This document shows, in pieces, positions 18,382 to 27,310 of a DNA stretch of 64,000 nt. Position numbers and translations under genes: made by a program. Origin of the DNA: Lewinellaceae bacterium (GTDB lineage: Bacteria; Bacteroidota; Bacteroidia; Chitinophagales; Saprospiraceae); NCBI GenBank assembly GCA_020636025.1, contig JACJYQ010000002.1, positions 62,001-126,000 of the forward strand. Direction: 5' to 3'. The notes below the pieces were generated by a model. That model did no database searches, was not told the origin of the DNA, and saw only the letters and a list, made by a program, of their open reading frames with translations. Numbering within the stretch: the stretch's first letter is position 1; each line of letters opens with the position of its first letter.

Positions 18382-18509
18382 AGGGCAAACTTAAGGCACA
18401 AAAAGCACAACATACTTAACAAAACATCGGAATGGCTAATCCTGACAATGATTTGACTCATAAAGCATTACATCCAATTTCCCTTTTTACAAGGAGATAC
18501 CATTTTGAA

Positions 18510-19256
18510 TTATCTTTCCATCTTTAGCTTTATCTCGTCTTCGTTCAGCGGCTCAATATCTGCCAGTTGGAGCAGCTCAAGTTTACCTTCTGTTTGCATC
18601 AGGCGGGTGAGTTCGCAGCAGGTTTCAAAATACTGTTTCGCCTCCGATGGCTTCAATTTTTTACCGGGTTTGTACGCCAGCAAATAGTAGTTTTCTCCTT
18701 CCAGGTGGACAGGCGGTTTTTCCAATAAAAATTGTTGCAGATTTGGCGTAAATTTTTCTCTGACAATGCCTTCAAATTCACTTTTCAGCCAGAAATTATC
18801 AGAGAACCTGGGATTTTCTTCAAAGTTTATGTCCTTTTGAATACCCAGTCCCGATAAGATCTTGTGCCACCAACGCTCTGGCCGCAATGTAAAATTGGGC
18901 AGATACCACTTTTTATCGTTGGCAAAAAATACTGACTGGGTAATGCGCCTGCTGCTTTTCCCGGTGGAGACCACATAGGTGTAGTCAAACAAGTAAACAT
19001 CGGTTTCACCAACATTACCTCTGATGATATTGGACACCTTGCTTCGACGAAACATTGTGCGACGACCTTTTCTAAACAGGCTAAAATGCTGTAACTGCTG
19101 TCCAAGTCCAATGCTGTCATTTTCCATAAACGGAAGATTCAGCGTTTTGGAAAGCGACTCTACTTCCCGGGTCCGCTGCGCATCCCGCTTGATCCTTACC
19201 GATAGCACAGTAGTGAGGATGGCTGCGAACAGTATGAACATTCCTAGAGGTATCAT
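18510..19256 (-). CDS. Membrane-anchored protein of unknown function (DUF3137-like)
   Basis: The 248-residue protein has one N-terminal membrane segment (MIPLGMFILFAAILTTVLSV) and a soluble part with alternating strands. VYLFDYTYVVSTGKSSRRITQSVFFANDKKWYLP resembles widespread bacterial membrane proteins of unknown function in which a stored protein segment is followed by a QTV-like motif. No catalytic residues are visible. It stands alone on the minus strand, with the long repeat-bearing spacer 19257-19747 upstream. Confidence 0.65.
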   Translation of the reverse strand: MIPLGMFILFAAILTTVLSVRIKRDAQRTREVESLSKTLNLPFMENDSIGLGQQLQHFSLFRKGRRTMFRRSKVSNIIRGNVGETDVYLFDYTYVVSTGKSSRRITQSVFFANDKKWYLPNFTLRPERWWHKILSGLGIQKDINFEENPRFSDNFWLKSEFEGIVREKFTPNLQQFLLEKPPVHLEGENYYLLAYKPGKKLKPSEAKQYFETCCELTRLMQTEGKLELLQLADIEPLNEDEIKLKMER

Positions 19257-19376
19257 AATCTTCTGTTTAAGGCAAAAATAACGGAGAATTTATCACAGAT
19301 TTAAAAGATTAAAGGATTTCACAGATTTAGGCGATTGTTTTTTATTTTAAAGCCATCCGATAAATGGGCCATCCTC

Positions 19377-19465
19377 AATGCTAAAGCAGATAAGGTGCAG
19401 CGCACCGAAATGTCTTTAGCATTCAATGTCACAATATAATTTCAGGTGCAGCGCACCGTGACATT
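19377..19465. repeat. Two stem-loops sharing the apical palindrome GGTGCAGCGCACC
   Basis: Unit 1: AATGCTAAAG (19377-19386) and CTTTAGCATT (19414-19423) flank GGTGCAGCGCACC (19394-19406). Unit 2: AATGTCAC (19425-19432) and GTGACATT (19458-19465) flank the same palindrome (19445-19457). The outer stems differ in sequence but both pair perfectly. They lie in the 491-base gap 19257-19747, which has no gene; its left part holds CACAGATT-family words. Confidence 0.8.
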
Positions 19466-19471
19466 ATTATT

Positions 19472-19577
19472 TATAGCCACCGCAAAGTGGTTGTGAAAAC
19501 ACTTGTCATACTGAGCGCTGTTAATCAATGATTTAGCCGTAGGCGATTTTCAAAACCAAACAGCGTGAAGTATAATT
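19472..19577 (+). repeat. 106-base structured dispersed element, copy 1
   Basis: This sequence is found again as the reverse complement at 53718-53823 with the same length and only two base differences. Internal pairs include CCAC/GTGG, CGCTGTT/AACAGCG, an ATAC/GTAT extension, and GCC-GYA-GGC. Both differences fall in unpaired positions (an internal loop and a hairpin loop). Confidence 0.9.
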
Positions 19578-19699
19578 GAGCACGCCATACCTGGTTATGC
19601 AGTTGTTGGAATCCTCTGCAATTTGAATCCCTCGAATAATTGCTATGGTATTTTCGCGAATTGATATTTATCAAAGAAGTGTATGATCATAATAAGTTC

Positions 19700-19726
19700 T
19701 TGAGCCAGATAAATAGCTTAAACTTG
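19700..19726 (+). promoter_or_regulatory. Weak candidate promoter for upp
   Basis: TTG at 19700-19702 and TAAACTTG at 19719-19726 resemble the Bacteroidota promoter with one mismatch in the -7 box and a shorter spacer of 16 bases. The gene starts 21 bases downstream. Confidence 0.3.
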
Positions 19727-19747
19727 CGCTTATAAACAATTCACTTT

Positions 19748-20395
19748 ATGGTATTCAATCTTTCCAGTTCCAATTCTGTAGCCAATCAGTTTATCGCCGA
19801 ACTACGTGACAACAAAATCCAGCAGGACCGGATGCGCTTCCGCCGCAATCTCGAGCGGGTGGGAGAGGTGCTGGCCTATGAAATTTCCAAAACGCTGGAT
19901 TATCACAGCATTAAAACGGAAACGGTGCTGGGTGTTTCGGACATGAGCGTACCATCGCAAAGAATTGTTTTAGGTACCATCATGCGCGCCGGACTGCCCT
20001 TCCATCAGGGTTTGCTCAACTATTTCGACGGAGCCGACAACACATTTATCTCAGCCTACAGGCGCAACCACAAGGACGGCTCCTTCGAGATTCAACTGGA
20101 TTACATCAGCACCCCGAATCTGGATGACTGTGTACTGATCCTGGCAGATCCGATGCTGGCAACCGGCGCTTCTATGAACCTGGCCTTGAAGGAACTTACG
20201 CGTTTTGGCCGCCCTGCGGCATTGCATATAGCCGCCGTTATAGCCAGCACCACAGGCATTGATGCTGTAAGGGAAGCGCATCCCCGTGCGCGTATCTGGA
20301 CGGGAGCTATTGATGAGGAATTGACCGCTAAATTTTACATTGTTCCGGGTCTGGGCGATGCGGGGGATTTGGCTTATGGGGAGAAAACGCCTTAG
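19748..20395 (+). CDS. upp: Uracil phosphoribosyltransferase
   Basis: The enzyme joins uracil and PRPP to make UMP in pyrimidine salvage. The 215-residue protein shows the PRPP-binding loop in VLILADPMLATGASMNLAL, the MRAGLPFHQGLLNYF segment, and the uracil-binding C-terminus FYIVPGLGDAGDLAYG, all standard for the family. Length is normal. It is a single gene, convergent with the patatin gene 125 bases downstream, with the 106-base element in its upstream spacer. Confidence 0.95.
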   Translation: MVFNLSSSNSVANQFIAELRDNKIQQDRMRFRRNLERVGEVLAYEISKTLDYHSIKTETVLGVSDMSVPSQRIVLGTIMRAGLPFHQGLLNYFDGADNTFISAYRRNHKDGSFEIQLDYISTPNLDDCVLILADPMLATGASMNLALKELTRFGRPAALHIAAVIASTTGIDAVREAHPRARIWTGAIDEELTAKFYIVPGLGDAGDLAYGEKTP

Positions 20396-20520
20396 TTTCT
20401 TCCTTACTGCAACAGCTGCTGCAACGCTTTTTTCGCCGCTCTTCGGTGTTTCCGCAGGAACACCAAGAGCATACGGCAAGGTGTGTGACTGTGACTCAAA
20501 GCCACCCCGTCAAAAACGTT

Positions 20521-22764
20521 TCACCGCAACAGCTGCTGCAAAGCCTTCAACGAAGCCTGATTTTCCGGCGAATAAAATGCCTCCATCAGATCCATCTTTT
20601 CACGCTTGCTAAGGTGAAAACTCATGGATGCTTCTCGGTTCTTCTGCACCGCATGATAGTGAAAACGCAGCATTACAATTTTTCCTGGATCAAATACATC
20701 GCCGAGGAGAGACAGTGCGGCATCCTGTTCGAAATCCTGCATGTCGGTGATTTTGGCCACCACGGTGGCCGGACTAAAGAAATTACCTAGCGCGCCGGTA
20801 TTGTCGCTTGATTTGATGGTTGTCACCTTGTCGAAACAGCGAATGTGCACAATTACCACGCCGCCGGTGTTTTCTTTGATCCAGTCCTTAAAAACATGCA
20901 CAAATCGGATGGCCAGTCCAACCCCGTAATTGTCCCGTAAGCCGGCGTCCAGAGCTTCAACGCCCGGTTTGGTTGGTAACCACACATTGGGCAATATGAA
21001 TGGATAAGTGCAGTTCATGCGCAGTGCACTGGTGAATGCCAGGCTATCGCCTTCCTGGTTGGCAAACAGTTTTCCAAAATCCACACCATCCACTTCCACC
21101 TGTTTTTCGAGGCGTTTGTTGGCTGCCGGACGCATCAGGTAGGAAACGCCTTGCGGACTGATCAGCATCCGCCTCGCGTCGTTTATCAGGAAAGGAGAAA
21201 ACACCATCATAGGGATAACCGCCTTTTCTTCAGGTTCCCTGTATTCAGAAAGTCGTTTGGAAAGATAACCCCGGCAGTTTTCGTTCAACTGTTTTTCAAA
21301 CAGATAACCCCGGTCTTTTCGGTAGGTGAAATTACCCGATTTAAAACTGGAGACGGGAAAAAACAAATCGTTGGAAAGAATGGCAAAGCTGATGGGGTTC
21401 AACAGATCTTTACCCATATCATCGATTAGTGAAGGGCTAATGGGCGAAATATCAGCGCCGTAGTATTTCCGCAGTTGTGCTTCTCGTATGTAGGCAGCAC
21501 CCAGCATACCACCGGAAGCCCCCGTGATCATAGTAGATTGTTTCAGCAGGCGTCCATTGGTTACGAAGTCGGCTTTTTGCAGCGTTTGCATGGTCCAGAG
21601 TGCCGAGCGCATACCGCCCCCGCTGACGCATATAAGTACCATTTTGGGACGAGGGTTTCTACGGGTAGCGTTTTTAGCCTTCCATTTCTCCAAAATCTCA
21701 ATGGTCGCTTCTTTATCTTTTGCAACAGCCTCTGGCGAAGCCATCGCTTCTAAAGCAGCGTAATTGTATTCCGCTCTTTTTTCAGTTCTATAGTCAATTC
21801 CGTATGCCCTGTTTCGGTAGTTGAAAAAGCCCAGACTGGTGATAAAATTGACTATTAAAAACAAGGCCACAATCACAAAAGGGCTCCACTGGCGAAACCA
21901 GAAGATAACTGCTCCAAAAAAGGAGAATCCCAGACTCGTCAACAAAAACAGCGTGGCTGCAGTAGGGATACGCAATAAGTTGGTATCCATAAAAAAGCCT
22001 TGAACCATAAGCAGCATTAATGCCACAATCTGTACCAGTGCCGCATTCAGATGGTTTTGCTTAAAAACACGCTCCAGCACACGAGGGTCATAATGCGAAA
22101 CGCTTCTTACCAGTCTGATGCGAAAATCTTCTGTTAGATAGTTATGCACCCGCCATCTGGTTACGCCCAGCTGTATTTCGCGGACAGACGGCAGGCGATG
22201 CCCGGAGGTACGAATTCTAAAACCCGGTTTTGTGCTAAACGCTCCCGGATGTTTCAAGGAAAAGATATCCTTGTTTGTCACATGAAGAAGTCCGGCCAGA
22301 AAAAAAGTGATGATCAACACTCCGGAAATAAATCCGGTTGTGTTCCACATGATCTCTGTGCTGGAGGTGAGTTCGTCGTGCCACTGAAACCACACGCTGG
22401 CTGCCAGGTACAAGCCCAGAAATCCAAGGGGGATCAAGCTATTATTCAAACAGTATTTTGTAAAAGGCGAACTGAGGGTAGCCAGAAAAGGGAAGCGATT
22501 GGAACAAAGCAGGTAGGTGGTGAGGTGCCAGATCATGACCGCCACACCATAAGCTGCTCCGGTAATCATAAAGCTCAAAAAATTCACTTTTCCCCAATAT
22601 TCAGGCGTGAGCATCAGGTAATGCATACCAAAAAACCTGCCTGCCAAACCACTTGAAAACGCCGCCAGTATTACCCATTGAACCAGCATTACCAGATGGT
22701 TGCGGAAATGCAACACAACCAGCTGAACCGGAAATGAGTAAAAAATGGAGCGAAGGATGGTCAT
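20521..22764 (-). CDS. Membrane-bound patatin-like phospholipase
   Basis: The 747-residue protein has about seven hydrophobic segments in its first ~330 residues (for example LVMLVQWVILAAFSSGLAG and VIIVALF-like FVIVALFLIVNFITSLGFF) and then a patatin-like domain. The domain shows the oxyanion motif CVSGGGMRSALW (~378), the nucleophile motif GASGG (~416) and the partner Asp in DAGLRDNYGV (~606), so the Ser-Asp dyad is complete. It should hydrolyse acyl esters of lipids at the inner membrane. The start codon overlaps the stop of the upstream ferredoxin-reductase-like gene (ATGA), so the two are probably co-translated. The natural lipid is unknown. Confidence 0.8.
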   Translation of the reverse strand: MTILRSIFYSFPVQLVVLHFRNHLVMLVQWVILAAFSSGLAGRFFGMHYLMLTPEYWGKVNFLSFMITGAAYGVAVMIWHLTTYLLCSNRFPFLATLSSPFTKYCLNNSLIPLGFLGLYLAASVWFQWHDELTSSTEIMWNTTGFISGVLIITFFLAGLLHVTNKDIFSLKHPGAFSTKPGFRIRTSGHRLPSVREIQLGVTRWRVHNYLTEDFRIRLVRSVSHYDPRVLERVFKQNHLNAALVQIVALMLLMVQGFFMDTNLLRIPTAATLFLLTSLGFSFFGAVIFWFRQWSPFVIVALFLIVNFITSLGFFNYRNRAYGIDYRTEKRAEYNYAALEAMASPEAVAKDKEATIEILEKWKAKNATRRNPRPKMVLICVSGGGMRSALWTMQTLQKADFVTNGRLLKQSTMITGASGGMLGAAYIREAQLRKYYGADISPISPSLIDDMGKDLLNPISFAILSNDLFFPVSSFKSGNFTYRKDRGYLFEKQLNENCRGYLSKRLSEYREPEEKAVIPMMVFSPFLINDARRMLISPQGVSYLMRPAANKRLEKQVEVDGVDFGKLFANQEGDSLAFTSALRMNCTYPFILPNVWLPTKPGVEALDAGLRDNYGVGLAIRFVHVFKDWIKENTGGVVIVHIRCFDKVTTIKSSDNTGALGNFFSPATVVAKITDMQDFEQDAALSLLGDVFDPGKIVMLRFHYHAVQKNREASMSFHLSKREKMDLMEAFYSPENQASLKALQQLLR

Positions 22765-23486
22765 CCGTACAATTCAAAAAATATCTGGTTGCGTTCGTAG
22801 CCGAGTTTCAGAAGCAGGTTTTCAACCGCTTCGTCGATCATGTTGCTCCAGCCGCATATATAAAAGGCAACGTCTGGTCTGGGGTTTTGGTATTGACCCA
22901 TGTAAATCTGATGAACATGGCCTTTGTATCCAGTCCAGTCCTCCTCGCGCGACAAGGCAAATTCATATCGAAAGCCGGGCATGGTTTTTTCAAGCTCCTC
23001 CATTTCAGAGCGATACAACAAACCGTTTTCATACCGCGTCCCGAATATCAAATGAATGCCTTTATGGGCTTTGCCGGAGTTATTTATATCAAGGATCATA
23101 CTCCTGAACGGGGCAATACCTGTGCCCGTGCAAATAAATACCAGGTCTTTATCAATGATTTCAGGTAAAAGAAACCCCCCATCAGGGCCTTTGAACTTCA
23201 ACACAGCGCCTTCCTTGATCTCATCAAAAAGATAGTGGGAACCGGGGCCATCCTCGGAGCGGACAATGCACAATTCCAGTATGTTGGAGCCATTTGGAGG
23301 ATTGGCTATGGAATAGCTGCGCCAGCGCAACAAACGTTTTTCGCCGATGGGTAAATCAAAGGTGATAAACTGACCGGCTTTAAAATCGAATGTGGAGAGT
23401 GCCGGAATTTCCAGATGAAACTCGCGGACTTCAGGAGCTACCTGCGTTATTTTCTTTACTATCCCTTCGTACCAGGTTACGGGCAT
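22761..23486 (-). CDS. Ferredoxin-NADP reductase-like flavoprotein
   Basis: The 241-residue protein has the two-domain FNR layout. The FAD-binding motif is RWRSYSIANPP (RxYS), then GPGSHYLFD, and the NAD(P)-binding domain shows FICTGTGIAPFRSM and YICGWSNMIDEAVENLL (the CGxxxM-like motif), ending in an aromatic region FFELYG typical for bacterial FNR. It moves electrons between NAD(P)H and a ferredoxin- or flavodoxin-like partner; the partner is not encoded nearby. It is the first gene of a two-gene unit with the patatin-like gene. Confidence 0.85.
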   Translation of the reverse strand: MPVTWYEGIVKKITQVAPEVREFHLEIPALSTFDFKAGQFITFDLPIGEKRLLRWRSYSIANPPNGSNILELCIVRSEDGPGSHYLFDEIKEGAVLKFKGPDGGFLLPEIIDKDLVFICTGTGIAPFRSMILDINNSGKAHKGIHLIFGTRYENGLLYRSEMEELEKTMPGFRYEFALSREEDWTGYKGHVHQIYMGQYQNPRPDVAFYICGWSNMIDEAVENLLLKLGYERNQIFFELYG

Positions 23487-23706
23487 TATGATTGGGTTAA
23501 GGTGATTTCTTATTTCGCACAGATTCTACACAGAAAGATCTAATATAAACAATGCGGGGTACGATATCTGATCAATATGTAAAAGGGTGCAGATTGTTAT
23601 TTTTTATCTTTCTTTGGTCAATAAACATCTGTAGAAGTGGATTGTTCCATCCAGGCTCTAACGCTTCGGCGGTTGATATTCACACAAATACCCAAATTTA
23701 TTCCCA

Positions 23707-24897
23707 ATGCGCAAATTTACCGCCAACAGGATACACCCCATCAGTTCCCCAGCTCTTGAAAAACATGTACTAATAACCGGGGACGACGGCACCATCCTGG
23801 CCATCGAACCAGCGGAAAATCACGATCCAGCAACCGTGAAAAAGCTGAATGGCGACCTGGTGCCCGGTTTTGTAAATGCCCATTGTCACCTGGAACTCTC
23901 GCACATGAAAGGCAAAGTTCCCACCGGCACGGGGTTGATTCCGTTTATAACCAACGTAGTGACTAAAAGAAATGCCTCCCCGGAAGCCATTTCAGAAGCC
24001 ATTGAAAACGCTGAACAGGAAATGCTGGACGGAGGCATCGTAGCCCTGGGAGATATTTCCAATACGGTAGATACATTTTCTGTGAAGTCAAAAGGGCGGA
24101 TGCGCTACTATACCTTTCTGGAACTCTTTGACTTTCTGCAGGAAGAAGGCGCTGAAAAGACGTTTAGCGATGGCATGGCGGTTTATGATAAAATTCAACT
24201 GGCCAAAGGAAGCACTTGTTCTCTGGTACCGCATGCGCCGTATTCGGTCAGTAAAAATCTGTTTAAAAAAATCCGTGAATTCAACCCTCCAAAAGATATA
24301 ACCATAAGCATTCACAACCAGGAAACGCCGCCCGAAGAATCTCTATTTTTGAATAAAACCGGCGATTTTCTCAATTTTTACAGCAAGTTCGGCATAACAC
24401 TCGACAAATTTGCCTCCACCGGTAAAAACGCGATTTATTACGCCCTTGAAAACCTGAACCCGGAAACCCGCAATTTATTCGTACACAATACCCTCACTTC
24501 CCGGGAAGATATTGAAGCAGCGCAATCATGGAGTAATATGGTGTATTGGGCCTCTTGTCCAAATGCCAATCTGTATATAGAGAACCGACTGCCCAATTAC
24601 CAGCATTTCATGGAAACCAATGCGCGCGTTGCCCTCGGCACCGACAGCCTGACCTCCAACTGGCAGCTTTCTATTCTGGAAGAAATGAAAACCATCGCCC
24701 GTTTTCAGAGCTATGTTCCTTTCGAAACACTGCTTCGCTGGGCTACGCTCAACGGCGCAGAAGCACTAGGCTTTGATGATACACTGGGTAGTTTTGATGT
24801 GGGAAAAAAGCCGGGGTTAGTACTTATTCAGGGGCTGGATGGTAATGGGGTGTTGGAGGCTTCGGCTACTGCGGAGAGGGTTTTGATTGACAATTGA
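23707..24897 (+). CDS. Amidohydrolase, SAH/aminofutalosine deaminase-like
   Basis: The 396-residue cytoplasmic protein belongs to the metal-dependent amidohydrolase superfamily. Metal ligands are visible in order: FVNAHCHLELSH (HxH, ~59), HNQET (~202), VHNTL (~262), and ALGTDSLTSN (Asp, ~312), followed by ATLNGAEALGF and a C-terminal strand. The FVNAHCHLELSH motif and the overall layout resemble deaminases of nucleoside-type substrates, including the aminofutalosine deaminase of the futalosine menaquinone route. The substrate cannot be fixed from this window, as no other menaquinone gene is nearby. The last codons overlap the left arm of an inverted repeat. Confidence 0.75.
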   Translation: MRKFTANRIHPISSPALEKHVLITGDDGTILAIEPAENHDPATVKKLNGDLVPGFVNAHCHLELSHMKGKVPTGTGLIPFITNVVTKRNASPEAISEAIENAEQEMLDGGIVALGDISNTVDTFSVKSKGRMRYYTFLELFDFLQEEGAEKTFSDGMAVYDKIQLAKGSTCSLVPHAPYSVSKNLFKKIREFNPPKDITISIHNQETPPEESLFLNKTGDFLNFYSKFGITLDKFASTGKNAIYYALENLNPETRNLFVHNTLTSREDIEAAQSWSNMVYWASCPNANLYIENRLPNYQHFMETNARVALGTDSLTSNWQLSILEEMKTIARFQSYVPFETLLRWATLNGAEALGFDDTLGSFDVGKKPGLVLIQGLDGNGVLEASATAERVLIDN

Positions 24898-25041
24898 TGA
24901 TTACATAATTACATGATTGTTGAAGTTGTTTTTGATCAAAATATCAAATATTGCCTTTGAGAATTAAAGAAGAATCTCTACTTCAGTAATTCAAAAATTC
25001 CATTGTCAATCATGTAATTATGTAATCATCAATTGTCAATC
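24885..25041. repeat. Perfect 35-base inverted repeat with 87-base loop
   Basis: The left arm (24885-24919, beginning GATTGACAATTGATGATT) is exactly reverse-complementary to the right arm (25007-25041). The left arm overlaps the last codons and stop of the amidohydrolase gene. The words are the same as at 8649-8684. It fills most of the space to the next plus-strand gene. Confidence 0.9.
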
Positions 25042-25111
25042 AACTCCCTCCTTCTCATTTCGCGAAGTAAACTTACTTTTGCCTCATACAGGTAAAAGCC
25101 TGCCGAAAATC

Positions 25112-27142
25112 ATGCGTATTCTTCCTTTCCTACTTCTCTGCCTCATATTCGCCTGCACACCTCCCGATCCGAATAAAGATAAACCGCAAGCCGGAAAAGT
25201 AAATCTGGATCTGAATAACAAACTTGTTCAGAAGCTTTATGATTTTACTGATAAACGCCTGACCGACAGTCTGGTGTCCTACCTGGAAAATACGGATCCA
25301 ACTATACGCTACCTCGCAACCATTGCCTTTGCCTCCAATCGCGACAGCTCAGCAGTGGAAGCGCTTGCCCGGCGTTTGAAAGATCCGTCAGAGGAAGTGA
25401 GAATTTCAGCCGCGTTTGCGCTTGGGCAGATAGGCGCCACCACTTGTGAAACACCGCTAATTGAAGCTTTTGATGGTACCGATTCCTTGTCGAAACGACA
25501 GCGATTTAATGCCATTGTGTTGGAGGCCATTGGTAAATGCGGCAGTAAGGAATCATTAAAAAATATTGCGACAGTTACTACATACAAGAATACCGATACC
25601 CTTTTGCTCGAAGGACAATGCCGGGCTTTGTACCAATTCGGACTTCGAGGCATGACAGAAGCAGCCGGAACAGAAAAAATGATCGGTTATGCATTTGATG
25701 ATCACACGCCTGAACCGGCGCGCCTAATGGCCGCCAATTACCTGGGAAGGGTAAAAGATCTTACATTCGATAGTCTTCAGGCATTTAGAATTGCCGTGGG
25801 TTTTGTACGCGCATCCAACAACGCCGACATACGCATGGCATTGGCATCAGCCTTGGGTAAATCCATCACCCAACCGGCATTTGGTATGATCTCCAAAGTC
25901 ATCACGGATGAAAAAGACTGGCGGGTAACCTGCAACCTGATAAAATCCCTGGCCAAGTTTGATTACGATACGGTTCGTGCATTAGTAACACCTTTTCTAG
26001 GTAATGCCAATCTGCATATAAGTCGAACAGCTGCCGAGTTTTTTGTAAACAATGGACAAATAAAAGATGCGGATTGGTACTGGCGCCTTACTCAGGATAA
26101 TCCAAACCTGCCCATGGCTACCCAGATTCTGTTGTTCCGCGCTTCCAATAAATATTTGTCGCAAAGAAATACCCCGGTTTCAAAGGACTTTGTGAATTAC
26201 CGCCTGAAGGATATGTTCCAAAAAGCACAAAATCCTTACGACCGGGCGGCCTGTATTGCAGCGCTTGGTGAATTTGGCTGGAACTACCGATGGATACACG
26301 ATAAAGGCTACAACGATGCCCATACAGCTGTTAAAACGGCCGCAGCAGAAACCTTGTTATCCATCATGCAAAAGCCGGATTTCTACGGTTTCTTTGGTGA
26401 AGGATCAGGGGGCGTACGCCGGGAAATGTATGCCTATCTCCGCGAATCCATGGCCTCCGGAGATGCAGGTCTGATCGCAACCTTGGCGCCAGGTTTTTCT
26501 ACCAAACTGCTGAATTACAAATCTTTGAGAGACACATCCAGGTTGAAGGATTTGAAAAACACTTTAGCCAATCTCAAAATGCCCAGAGATGTGGAGGCTT
26601 ATATGGCCCTGGATAAAGCTATTGCTTTTCTGGAAGATAAACCGGAACCCACAGCTCCAAAAATTGCGTGGAATCACCCCATTGATTGGAACCGACTCAA
26701 ACTGGTAGGCCAACAAACCGAAGCTACCATTGAGACAAGTAAAGGCAAATTTGTGCTGGAGTTCTTTAGCCATATTGCACCTGGCTCGGTTGCCAACTTC
26801 CTTGAACTTGCTTCCACGGGATATTACAACAGCAATGCTTTCCATCGCGTAGTGTCCAATTTTGTAGTGCAGGGCGGCTGCCCCCGCGGCGATGGATACG
26901 GGGCGCTTGATTACACCATTCGCTCAGAAATTGGCCTGAAATGGTATGACGAAGCAGGGTATGTAGGCATGGCCTCCGCCGGTCCCGACACGGAAGGCAC
27001 GCAGTTTTTCATCACCCATTGTCCAACTCCACACCTCGATGGACGATACACCATTTTCGGAAAAGTAAAATCTGGTATGGATGTGGTAGATAAACTGATG
27101 CCTGGTGATCAGATTGAAAAGGTTACGGTGAAATATCAGTAA
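25112..27142 (+). CDS. HEAT-repeat lipoprotein fused to cyclophilin-type isomerase
   Basis: The start at 25112 (MRILPFLLLCLIFAC) gives a lipoprotein signal with Cys at residue 15; 676 residues. Residues ~45-530 carry HEAT-like helical repeats (TIRYLATIAFASNRDSSAVEAL, EEVRISAAFALGQIGATTCE, DIRMALASALGKSI). The last ~135 residues are a cyclophilin domain: FLELASTGYYNSNAFHRVV (catalytic FHR), FVVQGGCPRGDGYG, GTQFFITHCPTPHLDGRYTIFG, where the active-site residues are mostly kept. Such proteins help proline isomerisation and protein folding in the periplasm. A TACTTTTG box lies at 25074-25081. The HEAT part probably binds partners; this is an inference. Confidence 0.85.
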   Translation: MRILPFLLLCLIFACTPPDPNKDKPQAGKVNLDLNNKLVQKLYDFTDKRLTDSLVSYLENTDPTIRYLATIAFASNRDSSAVEALARRLKDPSEEVRISAAFALGQIGATTCETPLIEAFDGTDSLSKRQRFNAIVLEAIGKCGSKESLKNIATVTTYKNTDTLLLEGQCRALYQFGLRGMTEAAGTEKMIGYAFDDHTPEPARLMAANYLGRVKDLTFDSLQAFRIAVGFVRASNNADIRMALASALGKSITQPAFGMISKVITDEKDWRVTCNLIKSLAKFDYDTVRALVTPFLGNANLHISRTAAEFFVNNGQIKDADWYWRLTQDNPNLPMATQILLFRASNKYLSQRNTPVSKDFVNYRLKDMFQKAQNPYDRAACIAALGEFGWNYRWIHDKGYNDAHTAVKTAAAETLLSIMQKPDFYGFFGEGSGGVRREMYAYLRESMASGDAGLIATLAPGFSTKLLNYKSLRDTSRLKDLKNTLANLKMPRDVEAYMALDKAIAFLEDKPEPTAPKIAWNHPIDWNRLKLVGQQTEATIETSKGKFVLEFFSHIAPGSVANFLELASTGYYNSNAFHRVVSNFVVQGGCPRGDGYGALDYTIRSEIGLKWYDEAGYVGMASAGPDTEGTQFFITHCPTPHLDGRYTIFGKVKSGMDVVDKLMPGDQIEKVTVKYQ

Positions 27143-27174
27143 GGTAATGCACACCGAATCACCTTGAGTAATGG

Positions 27175-27259
27175 TTTCTCGCAGACAATACGCAGAAAAA
27201 TCAACTAGATTTCACGCAGATTTGTCTGTGAAAATCTGTAAAACAAAATCCGCGAGAAA
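27175..27259. repeat. Inverted repeat of the CGCAGATT/CACAGATT word family
   Basis: TTTCTCGC (27175-27182) and GCGAGAAA (27252-27259) bracket a run of CGCAGA/CACAGA-type words with an inner ACAGATTT/AAATCTGT-like pair. It lies between convergent genes (HEAT-cyclophilin plus, glycosyltransferase minus). Confidence 0.55.
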
Positions 27260-27310
27260 TAAAAGACAGGGAGTCTTAGGTGGATATCCAGGTTACCCTT
27301 AAAGGCTCAC

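Noticed and set aside
22144..22656. Plus-strand open frame of 170 codons
   Set aside because: Antisense to the membrane part of the patatin gene; no domain or plausible start context.
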